Shown here in pieces: positions 11,451 through 23,761 of a stretch of 64,000 nucleotides of DNA. The stretch's first letter is position 1, and each line of letters opens with the position of its first letter. Origin of the DNA: Muscardinus avellanarius (lineage: Eukaryota > Chordata > Mammalia > Rodentia > Gliridae); contig OY726560.1 in the NCBI GenBank assembly GCA_963383645.1, forward strand, positions 24,778,300-24,842,299, written 5' to 3'. The notes below the pieces were generated by a model. It did not search any database. It saw only the letters and a list, made by a program, of their open reading frames with translations, and was not told the DNA's origin. Position numbers and translations under genes: made by a program.

Positions 11451-13094
11451 TGGGCTTTTTGAACAGACCTCTGCCCTCCAAAGAAAAGAACAACTAGGCA
11501 TGTAGGGCTTGGGGAGTGAATCAAAGTAAAAGGTGGCATTTGGTCTTGGGATTCACCTCTTAGCACTCTCAGTTAAGTATTTCAAAGTGTAGTATGTGTG
11601 CGTGTCGTGGATACAGTCTACAAATGGATTGTTACTCATAAACAAAGTGAAAGTGCATTTGTTCTCAGTAGGAGTTGCCATCAGACTTAATGTAGTAAAT
11701 TATGTTTGTGCTGGGTTATAAAATGCCTCTTTGGTCTTACAACAAAGTTTACCTGCACCGTAAGACTTAGGGTTGACTGTGTTCTCTCGGAGACACACTT
11801 ACCATTAATTTGGGTGAAAACTTGTATGGACTTACCTATTCTATATGTTCAAGTTGTGCTCAAATTTTGCTTGCTTATCTAAGTATTTAATATGTTAAGG
11901 ATAATAGTTTTCTTATTCGTTTACTTAATTTAACAAATATACTTAAAGCATTTTCTATGCTTTTATTTTATTTAAAATGAGTACACAGAGTACTAATTTT
12001 TAAATATTTCATGTATCTAATTATATTAGACTTTTTCTTCTACACTCTGAGAATTGTAAGAAGAGTGGCTTCTAAGTAGAACCTTATAAATGGTAGTTAG
12101 AATCAAAGGAATGTTATAGCATTCTGGAAGACTTAGTAATCCAGTAGACCCTCTCCCTTTCTTTACTGAGTGCCCCAGCTCAGTTAAAAACTTCATGGGC
12201 TTTTTTCTATTTTATTTCCAACACGTGTCATTATTGGTAGGATTAAAGGATACAGGAAGAGAAAGGCTGTTTTTCTTTGAATTGTATTGTCCCTTCAATC
12301 CACTTGTTTTTTGTTGCCATAATATTTTTAGCAATAGAACAAGCGACTTCTGTAGTTATTGTTAGCAGTCCATTAGAAATTGTTTGCTTAAAACCAGCTC
12401 TTTGCTTTCACTTAAGACAAATAGTCAAATAGAGGAAAGAGAAAAGAATAAATGGAGAGCTAGTAAAGAGAAGAACCTGGGGCTTGGTCTCCTTTAAAAA
12501 TAAGTATGACTGGTTTTTAGTGATAGTTGTGAAAGTAGAAATCACCTTAAACAGATATTAAAGTGATAGGATTATTATTGACATAGATATTGGCATGTAT
12601 GGGCCAGATAGGTATTATCGAGCCACCAGTTGCCAGACCCTCTTAGTTCTTCTTGAATGTGTTTATGTTATATGTATTTGTTATATATAGACACACACAC
12701 GTGCACTATTTATTTTACATATATATGCCATTTATTTTACCCATAATAGATTAACTAGAATACAGAAAATCTGCCTTTTCTGCATGTGGCGCCTTTGGCT
12801 ACGTTTGTGTTTTAATGTGTACCTTATTCTAGAGTTCTCGATGACCCTGTGTGTTGGTATCAATGCTGTCATTAATGAACTCAGATACAGCCCATATTAC
12901 TGGGCTCTTTTATATTATGGTTACATTTTTGGCCTTAGTTTTTTGTTCATTTGTAATAAATTAGATGAAAGAATGAAAGCCGTTTATGAATTCAACTCAT
13001 GGATATGTTTAATTTAGAAATTTATAGTCACATATGTACATTATTACTAAATAGGTGAGTTTAGAAAAAATGCTGTCACCTGTATTGATATATT

Positions 13095-13445
13095 TTGCAC
13101 ATTGTTTTTAAAGAACTATTGAGATATTTCCATACTATGCAATTTACTCATTTAAAGTGTACAGTTCAGTAGTTTTAACATATTCATGGATATATGCAGC
13201 CATTTCTAATGTTAATCTTACAGCATTTCAGTGCCTCCAAAACATACATTGTTAGCCTTTACTATTAACTCCCTATCCCCTCACCTCACCTCTAGCTTTA
13301 AGCAACCACTAATCTACTTTCTATTGCTATAGATTTTTCACTTGGTACATTACATATGAACTAAATTATATATATTTTGTGATTGCTTCTTTCACTTAGC
13401 ATATTTTAAGACTCATCTCTGTTGTAGTACATCAGTAATTTTCTT
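13095..13445 (-). mobile_element. L1M 3'-end fragment, copy A (antisense)
   Basis: 'aaagtgtacagttcagtagt', 'gcaaccactaatctactttc' and 'tgcttctttcacttagcata' are landmarks of old L1 3' UTR sequence in reverse. Confidence 0.8.
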
Positions 13446-13513
13446 TCCTTCTTTTCTTTTGATACTGGGGATGGAATCCAGAGGACATTCTACCTCCAAG
13501 CTATACACCTAGC

Positions 13514-13520
13514 CTGCATG

Positions 13521-13555
<35 letters not shown>

Positions 13556-13567
13556 TCCTTCCTTCCA
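13514..13567. repeat. (TGCC)n then (TTCC)n microsatellite
   Basis: About ten TGCC units, then TTCC units, at the 3' tail of the nested antisense SINE. Confidence 0.95.
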
Positions 13568-13779
13568 TTTTTTGGAGTTACTGGGGGTGGAACCTAGGGA
13601 CATTCTACCTCTGGGATACAACTCTAGCCCTATTTTGTATTCTTCATTTTTTGAAACAAGGTCTCACCGAGTTGCAAAGGGCCTCCTCATTCAATAGCTG
13701 AGGCTGTCTGCCAACCACGATGCTCCTGTCTCAGCCTCTTAAATGCTGGGCTTATACACATGCACCGACAAGCCCGGCT
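13568..13779 (-). repeat. SINE nested in the copy at 13460-13919
   Basis: tggagttactgggggtggaa to caccgacaagcccggctt, near full length. Confidence 0.88.
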
Positions 13780-14127
13780 TATTCTTTATTTTGAAACAGG
13801 ATGTCACTACGTTGTGGAGAGCCTCACAAGTTGACCGAGGGTGGGCTGTGAACCTGTGATCCTCCTGTCTCAGCCTCCCAAGTACCAGAATTACAAGTTT
13901 GTACCACCAAACTCAGCTCTTATTTACTTTTTAGTAAACATTTTTTCAATTCTGGTAAACTATTAGCAATTTTTAAGTATAATTAAGAAGCATTAATTAT
14001 ACTCGCATATTTGTACAGTTATCACCACCATTTCCAAAACTTCCTCATCATCCCCCACAAAATCTTGGTACCTACTAAAGAGTAATTTATTATTCCCTTT
14101 TTCTTCCCAGTTCCTAGTAACTTCACA

Positions 14128-14129
<2 letters not shown>

Positions 14130-14173
<44 letters not shown>
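14130..14173. repeat. (GT)n microsatellite
   Basis: About 22 units, ending at the 3' end of the following antisense SINE. Confidence 0.97.
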
Positions 14174-14176
<3 letters not shown>

Positions 14177-14330
14177 AGAGATGGAACCCAGAGACATTCT
14201 GCCTCTGAGCTATACTTCCAGCCCTATTTTGTTCTGAAAAAGTGTATCACTAGGCTGGCCACTAGCCTTCCAATCTTCCTGTCTCAGCCCCCAAATACTG
14301 CTATTACAAGCATGCACCACCATACCCAGC
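14172..14330 (-). repeat. SINE with internal deletion
   Basis: tactagagatggaacccaga, shortened centre (gtgtatcactaggctggcc), ends catacccagcc. Confidence 0.88.
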
Positions 14331-14437
14331 CAGATGTATTTTTATGTCTCCATGACTTTGTCTTTCCTAAGTATCCCTATGACTTTATCTTTTCTAAGTG
14401 GAATCTTACAATATTTATCTTTTTGTGACGGGTTTCT

Positions 14438-14649
14438 TTCTTTTTTGTGGGTCTGGGGATGGAACCCAAGGGCATTCCATCTCTGAGCTATACCCCCTGC
14501 CCTGTTTTTTATTCTTTATTTTGAAACAGGGTCTCACTAAGTTGCACAGGGCCTCCTCACTAAGTAGCTGAGGCTGTTCGCAAACCCTGATCCTCTGGTC
14601 TCAGCCTCCCGAATGCTGGGATTACAAGTGTGCACCACCATACCCGGCT
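14438..14649 (-). repeat. Full-length SINE with short target-site duplication
   Basis: Flanked by ttgtgac on both sides (14423-14429 region and directly after cccggc). Sits inside L1 copy B. Confidence 0.9.
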
Positions 14650-14933
14650 TGTGACTAGCTTATTTCACTAAGCATAATGTGTTAAAGGTTCATCCATATT
14701 GTAGTATAACTTCATTTCTTATTATGACCCAGCAGTAGTCTATTAAATATATGTACTACATTTTGTTTATTCCTCAGTTGGTGGGCATTTGGCTGTAAAC
14801 ATGTATATAAGGTTGTGTGGACATCATGTTTATTTCTCTTGAGTACTTTCTTAGGACAGGATCACTGAATCATATGGTTACTCTACATGTAATTGAACAA
14901 CTGCCAGTTTGTCTTCTTAAAGCAACTCTGCCA

Positions 14934-14934
14934 C

Positions 14935-14977
<43 letters not shown>

Positions 14978-14982
14978 TTTTT
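14934..14982. repeat. (TTTA)n microsatellite
   Basis: About 12 units forming the A-rich tail of the next antisense SINE. Confidence 0.97.
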
Positions 14983-15180
14983 GTGGTGCTGGGGAATGAA
15001 CCCAGGACTATTCTACTTCTGAGCTATACCCCAGCCACATTTTTTATTGTTTATTTTGAAACAGGGTCTCACTACATTGTAGATGGCTTCACTAAGTAAC
15101 TGAGGCTGGCTGGGAACCCAAATCCTCTTATCTCAGCCTCTCAAGTACTGGGATTCCCAGTGTGTGCCATCATGCCCGGC
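14983..15180 (-). repeat. B1-dID-type SINE
   Basis: gtggtgctggggaatgaacc to catcatgcccggc. The imperfect repeats ctctgccac and ctctgcac may be its target duplication. Confidence 0.9.
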
Positions 15181-15182
15181 TC

Positions 15183-15624
15183 TGCACATTTCTTTTAAAT
15201 TAAGATATTAAAGATCATAAAGCCAAATGCACAATTTAGTGAATAACTACATAACCGTTACTTTGGTCAAGAAATAGAACATAATACTACCATAGAATAT
15301 CTGAGTATTCCTGCTTGATCACAACCCTCTTGTTTTCTCCTTAAAACGAACTAGTATTTTTAACTTTTATGAAGCTTAATCTTTTTTAGTCTTAACAGCT
15401 GTGTTTACATGCATTATGAATTTGATTTGTCTGTTTTTGAACTTTGAAAATGCAATGACAGTATATCTTTTATTCAGCATTATGTTTACAAGACTCCTCT
15501 CTAGTTCATTCATTTTTCATTTCTATGTTCTTTTATATGAATAAATAGCATTTTATTCTTTCATTTTACCCTGAGTGGGTATTTGGGTTGTCTACTTCTT
15601 ATGGACTTTCTAGCTGTTTAAAAG
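15183..15624 (-). mobile_element. L1M 3'-end fragment, copy C (antisense)
   Basis: 'gtcaagaaatagaacataat', 'ttcagcattatgtttacaag' and 'gagtgggtatttgggttgtc' place it as a third overlapping copy of the old L1 3' region. Confidence 0.75.
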
Positions 15625-15633
15625 CTCTGTACA

Positions 15634-15832
15634 GCCAGGCCTGGTAGTGCACACTTGTAATCCCAGCATTCGGGACGCTGAGACCGGAGGATCGTGGTTT
15701 GCGGATAGCCTCAGCTACTTAATGAGGCCCTCTGCAACTCAGTGAGACCCAGTTTCAAAATAAAGAATAAAAAATAGGGCAGGGGGTGTAGCTCGGAGGT
15801 CAAATGCCCCTGGGTTGCATCCCCCCAAAAAT
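15634..15832 (+). repeat. Full-length SINE with 9-bp target-site duplication
   Basis: ctctgtaca at 15625-15633 and 15833-15841. ID half reads cagggggtgtagctcggagg. Confidence 0.93.
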
Positions 15833-16099
15833 CTCTGTACATGTCAAAATATTTGTATGATGTAATTTCCCTATGTAATTGGCCATTTTATCACTTTTAT
15901 TATCTAAGCATTAAATACCAGGCAGATTAGGCATTCTTCTGTTTATAGGTATTATATGAGCATATTCTATATTTCACTACTGCCTAGCTTGTGATAAGTT
16001 TGTCAGTAGTTGCTTATTACAAAATTAAAAAAAAATTCCCTTGAAATCCAAGCATGTTTCTTTAGTTTCCCCCAGTAATGTGAATATCATAAAGATAGG

Positions 16100-16311
16100 G
16101 CCAGGTATGGTGGCGAATGCTTGTAATCCCAGCATTTGGGAGGCAAGGAGGATTGCAGTTCACGGATAGCCTCAGCTACTTAGTGAGTCCCTTTGCAACT
16201 CAGACCCTGTTTCAAAATAAAAAATAGAGCTGGAGGTGTTGCTTGGAGGTAGAATGTCCCTGGATTCCATCCCCGGTACTGAAATTAAATAAATAAATTA
16301 AATAAATAAAT
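16100..16311 (+). repeat. B1-dID-type SINE with (AAAT) tail
   Basis: gccaggtatggtggcgaatg; tail aaataaataaattaaataaa. Confidence 0.92.
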
Positions 16312-16914
16312 AGGGGGATTGTGAATTAGAATGGGTTATTAAGATGAAATTTGTTTTTATATTTTATTCCTTTGCATTGACAGTAACAGTTTTATGTTAA
16401 AGCTATAGTTAAAATATATCTATTAACTTTCTAAGGCTCTTTATTTTATTCTTAGGTTGTATTATAATTATACAGGCAGTAGTCAGAAAGGATTCATTCT
16501 AGATTGGTGTCTCAGGCATCTTATGTTGTTTATATAAATGAATGATTGCTTTGTGACTATTTTAAGTATCTTTAAAATGAGTCACGGTATGAATAGATAC
16601 CTTGGAAAACATTAATGGAGTGGGTTTTTTTGGTTTGGTTAGGTGATTTTAGTAGATTGAAAATTATTTCAGAAATGAACATTTATCATTTTGGAAATGA
16701 TAGTTTTAAACCTTATAAAAATTTCTCAGTGTTTTGTCCTTCTAGCTTAAAAAAATAGACACTTCATAAACCTTATAATATAGCTAAGTCATTAATTGTA
16801 ATTAGTTGTACATTAATTTTGTCCTAAGGTAATGTAGTTACACAATGTATGGTATAAATCGTATCAGTTGTATATTTAAAAACTTCCATTTTTTAATTTA
16901 AAAATTAACTTGGA

Positions 16915-17119
16915 TTTTTTTTTGGGGGGTACTGGGAATGGAACCCAAGAGCATTCTACCTCTGAGCTACACCCCTAGCAGCCCTATTTTTTATTTTTGA
17001 ATTTTGAAACAGGATCTCACTGAGTTGCAAAGGGCCTCACAAAATAGCTGAGGCTGGCCACAAACCACGATCTTCCTGTCTCGGCCTCCCAAATGCTGGG
17101 ATTACCACCACACCCAGCT
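16915..17119 (-). repeat. Full-length SINE with 10-bp target-site duplication
   Basis: ttaacttgga at 16905-16914 and 17120-17129. A small deletion removes 'aagcgtgc' near its 5' end. Confidence 0.93.
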
Positions 17120-17299
17120 TTAACTTGGAAATTTTATGATTTATTTGTGATTTTCTTGTTTTCTTGAAGTAAAAGCTGGAGGCAATTAATGATGTAGATT
17201 TGTAGTCATTTTCTGGAATGTGCAAACTTTGTTTTGCAGTATATATTTCTGTAATATTGTTTCTACCCTAAAGTACCTCCTGGAATTCTCATGTTTGCC

Positions 17300-18245
17300 T
17301 GATAGCCCACTTACTTTTGGACTAGCCCCTTTAAATATGTAAAACTGTTGAACATCTTCCAATATTCTTGTTAACTCTCTTTTTAGTCTCACCACATTTC
17401 CTAACTGCAGGCTTTTATTATCATCTCTTACTTGCATTATTGCAGTAAGTCTCTTAATAGGATTCCTTGTCCAAGTCTTTCTTTTTAGTTCAATCAAAGT
17501 GATACCTTAAACAAGTTCCAGAGTGTCACTCTCCAAAAGCACTTCTCTGGCACTCCTCGATTGCACAGTGAAGTCCAAGTCTCCCTACCCCCCCCCATCC
17601 CCCCAGGTCTGGGGATGGAATCCAGGGGCAGTCAACCTCTATGCTACACCTCCTGCCCTATTTTTTATTCTTTATTTTGAAACCGTCTCACTGAGTTGCA
17701 GAGGGCCTCACTAAGTAGCTGAGGTTGTCTGTGAACCGTGATCCTCCAGTCTCAGCCTCCCAAATGCAGGGATTACAAGCGTGAGCCCCCATGCCCAGCT
17801 TGGCCCATGTTTCTTTGAGATGTGCTCAAGCCTTCCTGTCCAGCCTCATTTCTTGTTCTTTCTTCCGTATACATAATTTAGTTTAGGATTTTTTTTTTCT
17901 TTCATGTTTTCGTGACGATGTACTGTGGTTTCCTCTAGAAAACACTGCTGGCATACTGACCTTTTTCTGCTGGCTTTTAGCCATCCTTCAAAACCTAGCA
18001 CAGATACCAGTTTCCTTTCAAAAGACTCTCCTAATGCCCATGTCTCCACAGTCTCCTTTGTATCAGTTCTGTACTCTGTACATCTGTTGAATATTGTACC
18101 CAAGTATTGTTTATTTATATGGCTTTCTTACCTGTTGTGAACTGCTTGAAGGCAAGGATTGTGTCTTAATTCAAGGCCACTGACAACTTCTATCATAATA
18201 TCTGGGAAGACGTAGGTGCTCAGGAAATACCGGTTGAATTCATCT
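17300..18245 (+). mobile_element. L2 LINE 3' portion (sense), interrupted by a SINE
   Basis: 'agccatccttcaaaacctag', 'gtgaactgcttgaaggcaag' and 'gtaggtgctcaggaaatacc' are the hallmark end of mammalian L2. The 17300-17587 part fits the same element less clearly. Confidence 0.78.
17588..17801 (-). repeat. B1-dID-type SINE inside L2
   Basis: C-rich run, ggtctggggatggaatccag, ending ccatgcccagctt. Confidence 0.9.
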
Positions 18246-20316
18246 AGAACTAGATTGGGATTAACTCTAAAGTAACTTTTGAATAACTTAATATTTTCCT
18301 GTTTTTGTTTTAGGGAATGACTTAAACTCAGTTCATCTTTTACTTTCTAGGATATATAGAGTATATTACCTTTTCTGATTAGCAGGTAGTCAAGATATTC
18401 ACAAAATCACCACAGTACACAAAATTTACTCCTTGGGGCTTATCATTGACTTTGAACTTGATGTACAGACAATTCCTGATGGGATGGTGAATGCTTTTAT
18501 ATTTTAGGTAGTAATGTTTTAATTAATTCAGAAGATAGAACCCAAAATAAGCCTCCTGAATTTTTTTAACTGTTCCCTAAGGGTTTTGTGATTAGTTGCT
18601 TAGTCCAGCAGGGAAGAGCAGAGGTATTTGTTCCTTTTTTCATTGATGACTTCCTATGTTTAATAGTGGGATTAGTCTGTAATTGCATTCTCTTTTCTAC
18701 TGTCAGTAAAGTTTATTGTATTAAAATGCTGGGTAAAATCCAGCGTCTGTCTTATTGGTACTAATGGAAGTAGCTGATAGTGTGAGGTGATGGAAACATT
18801 TTATTTCTAAACACTTCTCAGTTTGCAGTTGATTTCTGTTACTCTAGGAGACTGATCCTTCACAGCTGTCAGAAAATAAGTGGATTCCTCTCCTGCTGTG
18901 CAGATCTTTCCTTGTTTGGGAACCTTTCATGACACAGTAGGGGCTTTTAAAAATGTCACAAATGTAAGGCAATTTATACTGCAGTAAGCATAGAATTTTG
19001 GTGTTGCTGTTTATAGCACAAAATTGAAGGTTAAACATAAATGGGGGAGAAAAGCCGCTGAGCATGGTGTGCCTTTTGAGTTAATAGTGCCATCTCCTCT
19101 GCTCATCTGGACTTTCTCAGCTTTCTTTTCCTATTTCTTCTAGTCAAGTTTTTTTTATCGGTGAGTTGGAAACAAAGCAGAATAGATTGATGAATCACAG
19201 ACAAGAAATAGCACACATCCTGTCTTGATTAATGCCTTGGTTGATATATTTGGGGGGAGCGATATAATCAGCAGTCACATGATAGGATAGTCGAACAGCT
19301 ACACCTTTTGAACTGAAGCGTATACTTGGAGAAATATTTTGCCACAGTACTATATGAGGCCCAGTTGTTAGCACATTGCTTAGAAAAAGAAAAGTACTGT
19401 ATGGCTGAAGAACATGTGTCTTAATACTCATTATTCTGTTATGCTTTTTTATTGCTTAACATGGAGATTGACGCTCTCACACTGGATACTTAATATTAGC
19501 AGATGTAATGCAAGGCATGGTACATGTTTCACCAGATGTTCCATTTCTCTTTAAGACAAAATCTTAGTTTTTAAAATCAAACACTATAACAAATTTAGAG
19601 TTTGAAGGTTATTTTAAATAGATGAGAGGGGAAAGACATAGTCTCGTAACTGAAAGACTGAATGATTTTGCATAATGTCAGAAAAATTGTGCTTTAGCCA
19701 CAGTTTCTAAATACTTTTCCGATGTTGTATTTACATTCTATCTGAAAACTTTAAAAACATATTTCAGGAGCTACCTCTGAGATAAATAGTAAAGTCGCAC
19801 TTTTTATTGACAATAACACATTGATGATTTACATACCCCTTCAGAAGAAGAATTTTAAATACAATGAGTTTTTTGTTAATTTAACAATTTAAACATTTTA
19901 TAATTGAACAAATTGTGGGTATTTTTAATCATAACATCTGCAGGATGCTGCTTTATAAACACTGTAAAAGGCTGTGTTGCTTTCATGCTATGCATATTTT
20001 CTACAGTGTATCCTTACAGTTCAAAAGAATTACTTTCTTATCTATTTCCTTCAATCTTTGAATTTTAGTACCGGCCATAATTCTAAGCTTGGAAAAGATT
20101 TCATGATATTTTAAATTTTTTGTTTTTCCTTCCATCAATACTGGCCTAGCAGTTTTATTAAGGCCTGTCGCTTTAAAAAACCGCAGTAGTAGCAAGCAGA
20201 AGTGCATCACATTACTTCTTTGGAATAACAGGAATAGATTAGCTATAAAGTAATTTTAAAGTTTATGTTAAGAAAATGAAGAATCATGATGTTGGTTCTT
20301 TGAGAAACGTTGTTTT
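18246..20316. other. Repeat-poor intronic block
   Basis: Two kilobases of AT-rich sequence with no recognised repeat or exon. Several mixed-sequence stretches (18840-19080, 19200-19420, 19980-20215) look less degenerate than their surroundings. Confidence 0.6.
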
Positions 20317-20334
20317 AAAATTGTGTTCATTTTA

Positions 20335-20547
20335 GCCGGGTGTGTTGGTATACGCTTGCAATCCTGGTACTTGAGAGGCTGAGGCGGGAGGATCACGGTT
20401 CGTGGACAGCCTCAGCTACTTAGTGAGGCCCTCTGCAACTTAGTAAATGAAGAATTAAAAATAGGGCTGGAGGTGTAGCTGGGAGGTAGAATGCCCCTGG
20501 GTTCAATCCCCAATATCACCATAATAAATAAGTAAACAAATAAATAA
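20335..20547 (+). repeat. Full-length SINE with 18-bp perfect target-site duplication
   Basis: aaaattgtgttcatttta at 20317-20334 and 20548-20565. Starts gccgggtgtgttggtatacg; tail of aataaataagtaaacaaata. Confidence 0.97.
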
Positions 20548-20944
20548 AAAATTGTGTTCATTTTAAGTCTTCACTTTAGGGGTAGTCTAGCAAAAAGAAT
20601 GTGATAGTTTTTATACTCAGTTAATATTCCTAGCCCTTTTTATTCTCTGTTAGTCATTCTTGTAGCTTTACAAATGATGTAAAATTAAAAAGAATCGAAC
20701 ATATGTAACCTGCCTGGGTTGTAAGAGCTATTGTGACTTTTTAAGCACTTAGAAAACAGTATCTTCATGATTACCAGCAATTCTGTTTTTACTTTGCTCG
20801 GCTTGGGATTGTTTTCTTATATAGTCCTTTCTATGCATATCAGTCGTTTTTTCTTCAAAGCATTTTGAATTATATAACAAATTTAATTTATGCCCTCCAT
20901 CCCCATGCACACATACAATTGCTAAATATTAAATACAAATTGTT

Positions 20945-21290
20945 AAAAGCTGAATGTTTATCTTCCCCTTCACCCCCAAATTCATGAAGTCATAACTTCC
21001 AGTACAATGGTATGCAGAGGTCCTTAGGGTCATGAGGCTGCGGGCCATAGTCTCTTAGGATTAGTGTCCTTAAAGAAGAGACACCAGAGAGCTTGGTAAT
21101 TCCTGTCATGTGAGAAGGCAGCCATCTGCAAACCAGTAGGCCCTTACCAGAACCTAATTGGTAAAGCTTTCATCTTGGACTTCCCAGGCGCCAGAACTAT
21201 AAAACAACAAACTTCCATTGTTCAAGCCACACAGTCTATAATTGTTATGAGAGCCTGAGCAGGTTAATATTACAGGTGAAGTTCAAAGTT
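20945..21290 (+). mobile_element. Ancient LTR-like or MER-type repeat
   Basis: 'tcataacttccagtacaatg', 'gattagtgtccttaaagaag', 'atcttggacttcccaggcgc' and 'agagcctgagcaggttaata' follow a widespread mammalian repeat that I associate with MaLR-type solo LTRs. Non-coding; family uncertain. Confidence 0.6.
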
Positions 21291-21325
21291 GGAGTAAATA
21301 GTCATTTATAAAATAGGCTAGTCTC

Positions 21326-21519
21326 AGCCGGGCGTGGTGGCGCACGCTTGTAATCCCCGCTCTTGGGAGGCAGAGACAGGAGGATCACGCAGGTTCGAAG
21401 CCAGCCACGCACACTGGCTTAGGAGACCCTGTTTCCAAATAAAAATGTAAAAATAGGTCTGGGAGTGTAGCCCAGAGGTAGAAGGGCTTTCAGGAACCCC
21501 AGTACCACCCCCCCCAAAA
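21326..21519 (+). repeat. Full-length SINE with 16-bp target-site duplication
   Basis: aaaataggctagtctc at 21310-21325 and 21520-21535. Variant with gtttccaaataaa and aggtctgggagtgtagccc. Confidence 0.97.
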
Positions 21520-21727
21520 AAAATAGGCTAGTCTCTATAGTAGGGAAATAAATTTGCTATAATAGGGCATTGCAACAATGAAAAGTGATTGTTTATGTGT
21601 GTGATAGACTTTACTTACTGTTATTGCTGATACAAAAGCAGATATCTATTGACAATTTAATTTTATGGTGTTACCTGTAAAATGTTATTGTTTAGTAGGT
21701 GGTAGACACTCTGAGGTATGTGTGCGA

Positions 21728-21769
21728 GAGAGAGGGGGAGGGAGGGAGGGAGGGAGGGAGGGAGGGAGG

Positions 21770-21817
<48 letters not shown>
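21728..21817. repeat. (GGGA)n / (GA)n microsatellite
   Basis: Roughly eleven GGGA units then about 20 GA units. The transcript strand is G-rich. Confidence 0.97.
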
Positions 21818-21819
<2 letters not shown>

Positions 21820-21822
21820 TTA

Positions 21823-21997
21823 AATTTTGATTCTGGGGATCAAAACCAGAGAGCTACAGCCCAAGGTTATTTTATTTCTTAATTTTTTGCTTTGAAATAA
21901 ATTCTTTAAGTTGCTGTGGCTGGTCTCTTAAACTGCAATCCTTCTGACTCAGCCTCCCAAGTACTGGGATTACAGGAATGCGCCACCACACATGGCT
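21823..21997 (-). repeat. Divergent SINE
   Basis: gattctggggatcaaaacca to accacacatggct; the purine microsatellite abuts its tail. Confidence 0.82.
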
Positions 21998-22219
21998 CTC
22001 TGCGATGTTTTTGACCTTTAACATTTATGAGTTCATTTGATTTTCTCTGGACAGGCACTCAATGGACTAGTCTTAATTTAGTGTCAGATGATTATATCAT
22101 CTAAAGAGAGTTCTCTGAAAAAGTTCATGGGTCACAACTATAGCAAACCATACATTAAACATTTTACTTTATGTGTTCTGTTGATAAAGTTGTTGAATAG
22201 AAGCAAAAAGTAATTAATT

Positions 22220-22400
22220 GGCTGGGTATGATGGCCCAACCCTATAATCCCAGAATTTAGGAGACTGAGAGAAGAGGATTGCAGGGCTGAGGCCAGCCTT
22301 GGCAACTTAGCCAGACTCTGTTTCAAAATAAAAAGGGCTAGGGGTAGCTTAGAGGTAGAATGGCCCTGAATCCCCAATGCAAATAAATAAATAAATAAAG
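22220..22400 (+). repeat. Older SINE with (AAAT) tail
   Basis: ggctgggtatgatggcccaa to tccccaatgc, tail aaataaataaataaat. Weak flanking repeat aattaatt. Confidence 0.85.
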
Positions 22401-22919
22401 CAATTAATTAGAAGGTAAGAATTTTGCCACCAAGAAAGCAAACATTTGCTGTTCAATATATAATTAATATATATATATATTAATCTATATATCCTTAATG
22501 AACTCCCATTTTAATTATGCAGAGAACGTAGATTTAGTATCAGGACTTTTTACCTACTGTGAGTAATTTAACTCAAGTTTGCATCTCTTACCTCTGAATG
22601 GTGACAGACCTGAGAAGTGAGTGCTCTGTTAGATGCTGGAGCTTGTCTGCTCTGGAGATGGAAAGTCTTCAGGGAGTATCTGTAACACTGCCTAGTCTGT
22701 GTAAAAGTCAAGCACAAGAGAGATGCTGGGGGGAAGGACTTGATGGTGGCAGCAAAACCAACTACACTAGACGTGTCCATCATGGTGTGTAACTTAACTT
22801 ACTTCTTAATGGTCTCTCTCTGCCAGGCCTCCTCGCCCTGGTGAAGTGCTTGAGGAAGCAGTCTTCTCATCTTGTCAGGGCTTTCTTACTCAGCAGCCTT
22901 CACCGATTTTAATTTTGAG

Positions 22920-23144
22920 GTTTTTTATCTTTATTTTTATTTTTTGCGGGTCTGGGGATGGAACCCAGAGGTATTTGACCTCTGAGCTACACCCCCTGCT
23001 CAATTTTTTATTCTTTATTTTGAAACAAGGTCTCACTGAGTTGCAGAGGGCCTCACTAAGTAGCTGAGGCTGTCCGTGAACTCTGATCCTCCTGTCTCAG
23101 CCTCCCGAATGCTGGGATGACAAGCGTGCGCCACCACGCCCGGC
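22920..23144 (-). repeat. Full-length SINE with 11-bp target-site duplication
   Basis: ttaattttgag at 22909-22919 and 23145-23155. 5' end intact (accacgcccggc). Confidence 0.95.
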
Positions 23145-23761
23145 TTAATTTTGAGTTTTGCTGAAACCATAGCGCAGCTTGATCCTTCGGTATAATAGGC
23201 AGCTCTGTATTGAATGCATCCTCCTTACCCGCTCTTTGATCTACATGCCCCTTTGACAGGTGAATTTGTGTCTCCTGGCCCCTCTGCAGGTCCAGAGGAA
23301 CACTGGTTAACCCTTGAAATGCCTCCGTGGGTGAAGTCCTCAAATTCTTGTGTCTTTCTTTTGCCTCTTCTCTTTCTGTCTTATCTGTATCTTATGAATT
23401 AGAGAACAGAATGCACTCTGAACTTTTAGCCTTTGTTAATTACTTTTAAATATGCTTTTTAAATAATAATATTTACAACATTTCAGAGAATTTAGAAAAC
23501 AAGAAAAATTATCCTATCTTATATTTAGCATGATGGTTATTTGTGTATTTTCTTCTGAAATTTTAAAATATGCCTTTAAATTTTGGAGTATTTTATCTTT
23601 TATGTGTATTTAACATTAAATTACAGATTCTTGTGTTATTGAATGATCCTAATCATTATCATTATTAAAGCTGTACTGTAAACTATTGAAGGTATTAATA
23701 CATATCACAGTTTGTTGAATATCTTCTTGTCATTAGACATAAGGATTTTTGTGTTTGTGTG

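Larger units (their letters stand above)
13460..13919 (-). repeat. SINE split by a nested SINE
   Basis: ID half at 13460-13515 (gatactggggatggaatcca). The rest resumes at 13780 (attctttattttgaaacagg) after the nested copy and reaches 13919. Confidence 0.85.
13930..14933 (-). mobile_element. L1M 3'-end fragment, copy B (antisense), broken by two SINEs
   Basis: 13960-14129, 14331-14437 and 14650-14933 join into a second, partly overlapping copy of the same L1 segment: 'tacagttatcaccaccattt', then 'ctaagtggaatcttacaata', 'gcttatttcactaagcataa', and 'tatatgtactacattttgtt'. Confidence 0.8.

Noticed and set aside
13514..13567. CRISPR-like or satellite array from regular short repeats
   Set aside because: Units of four bases with no spacers in a vertebrate intron: plain microsatellite.
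13960..14129. Possible pseudogene exon because of unique-looking sequence
   Set aside because: Landmarks match antisense L1 3' UTR instead.
20945..21290. Endogenous retrovirus with coding remnants
   Set aside because: Only a short non-coding LTR-like piece is visible. No gag, pol or env similarity nearby.
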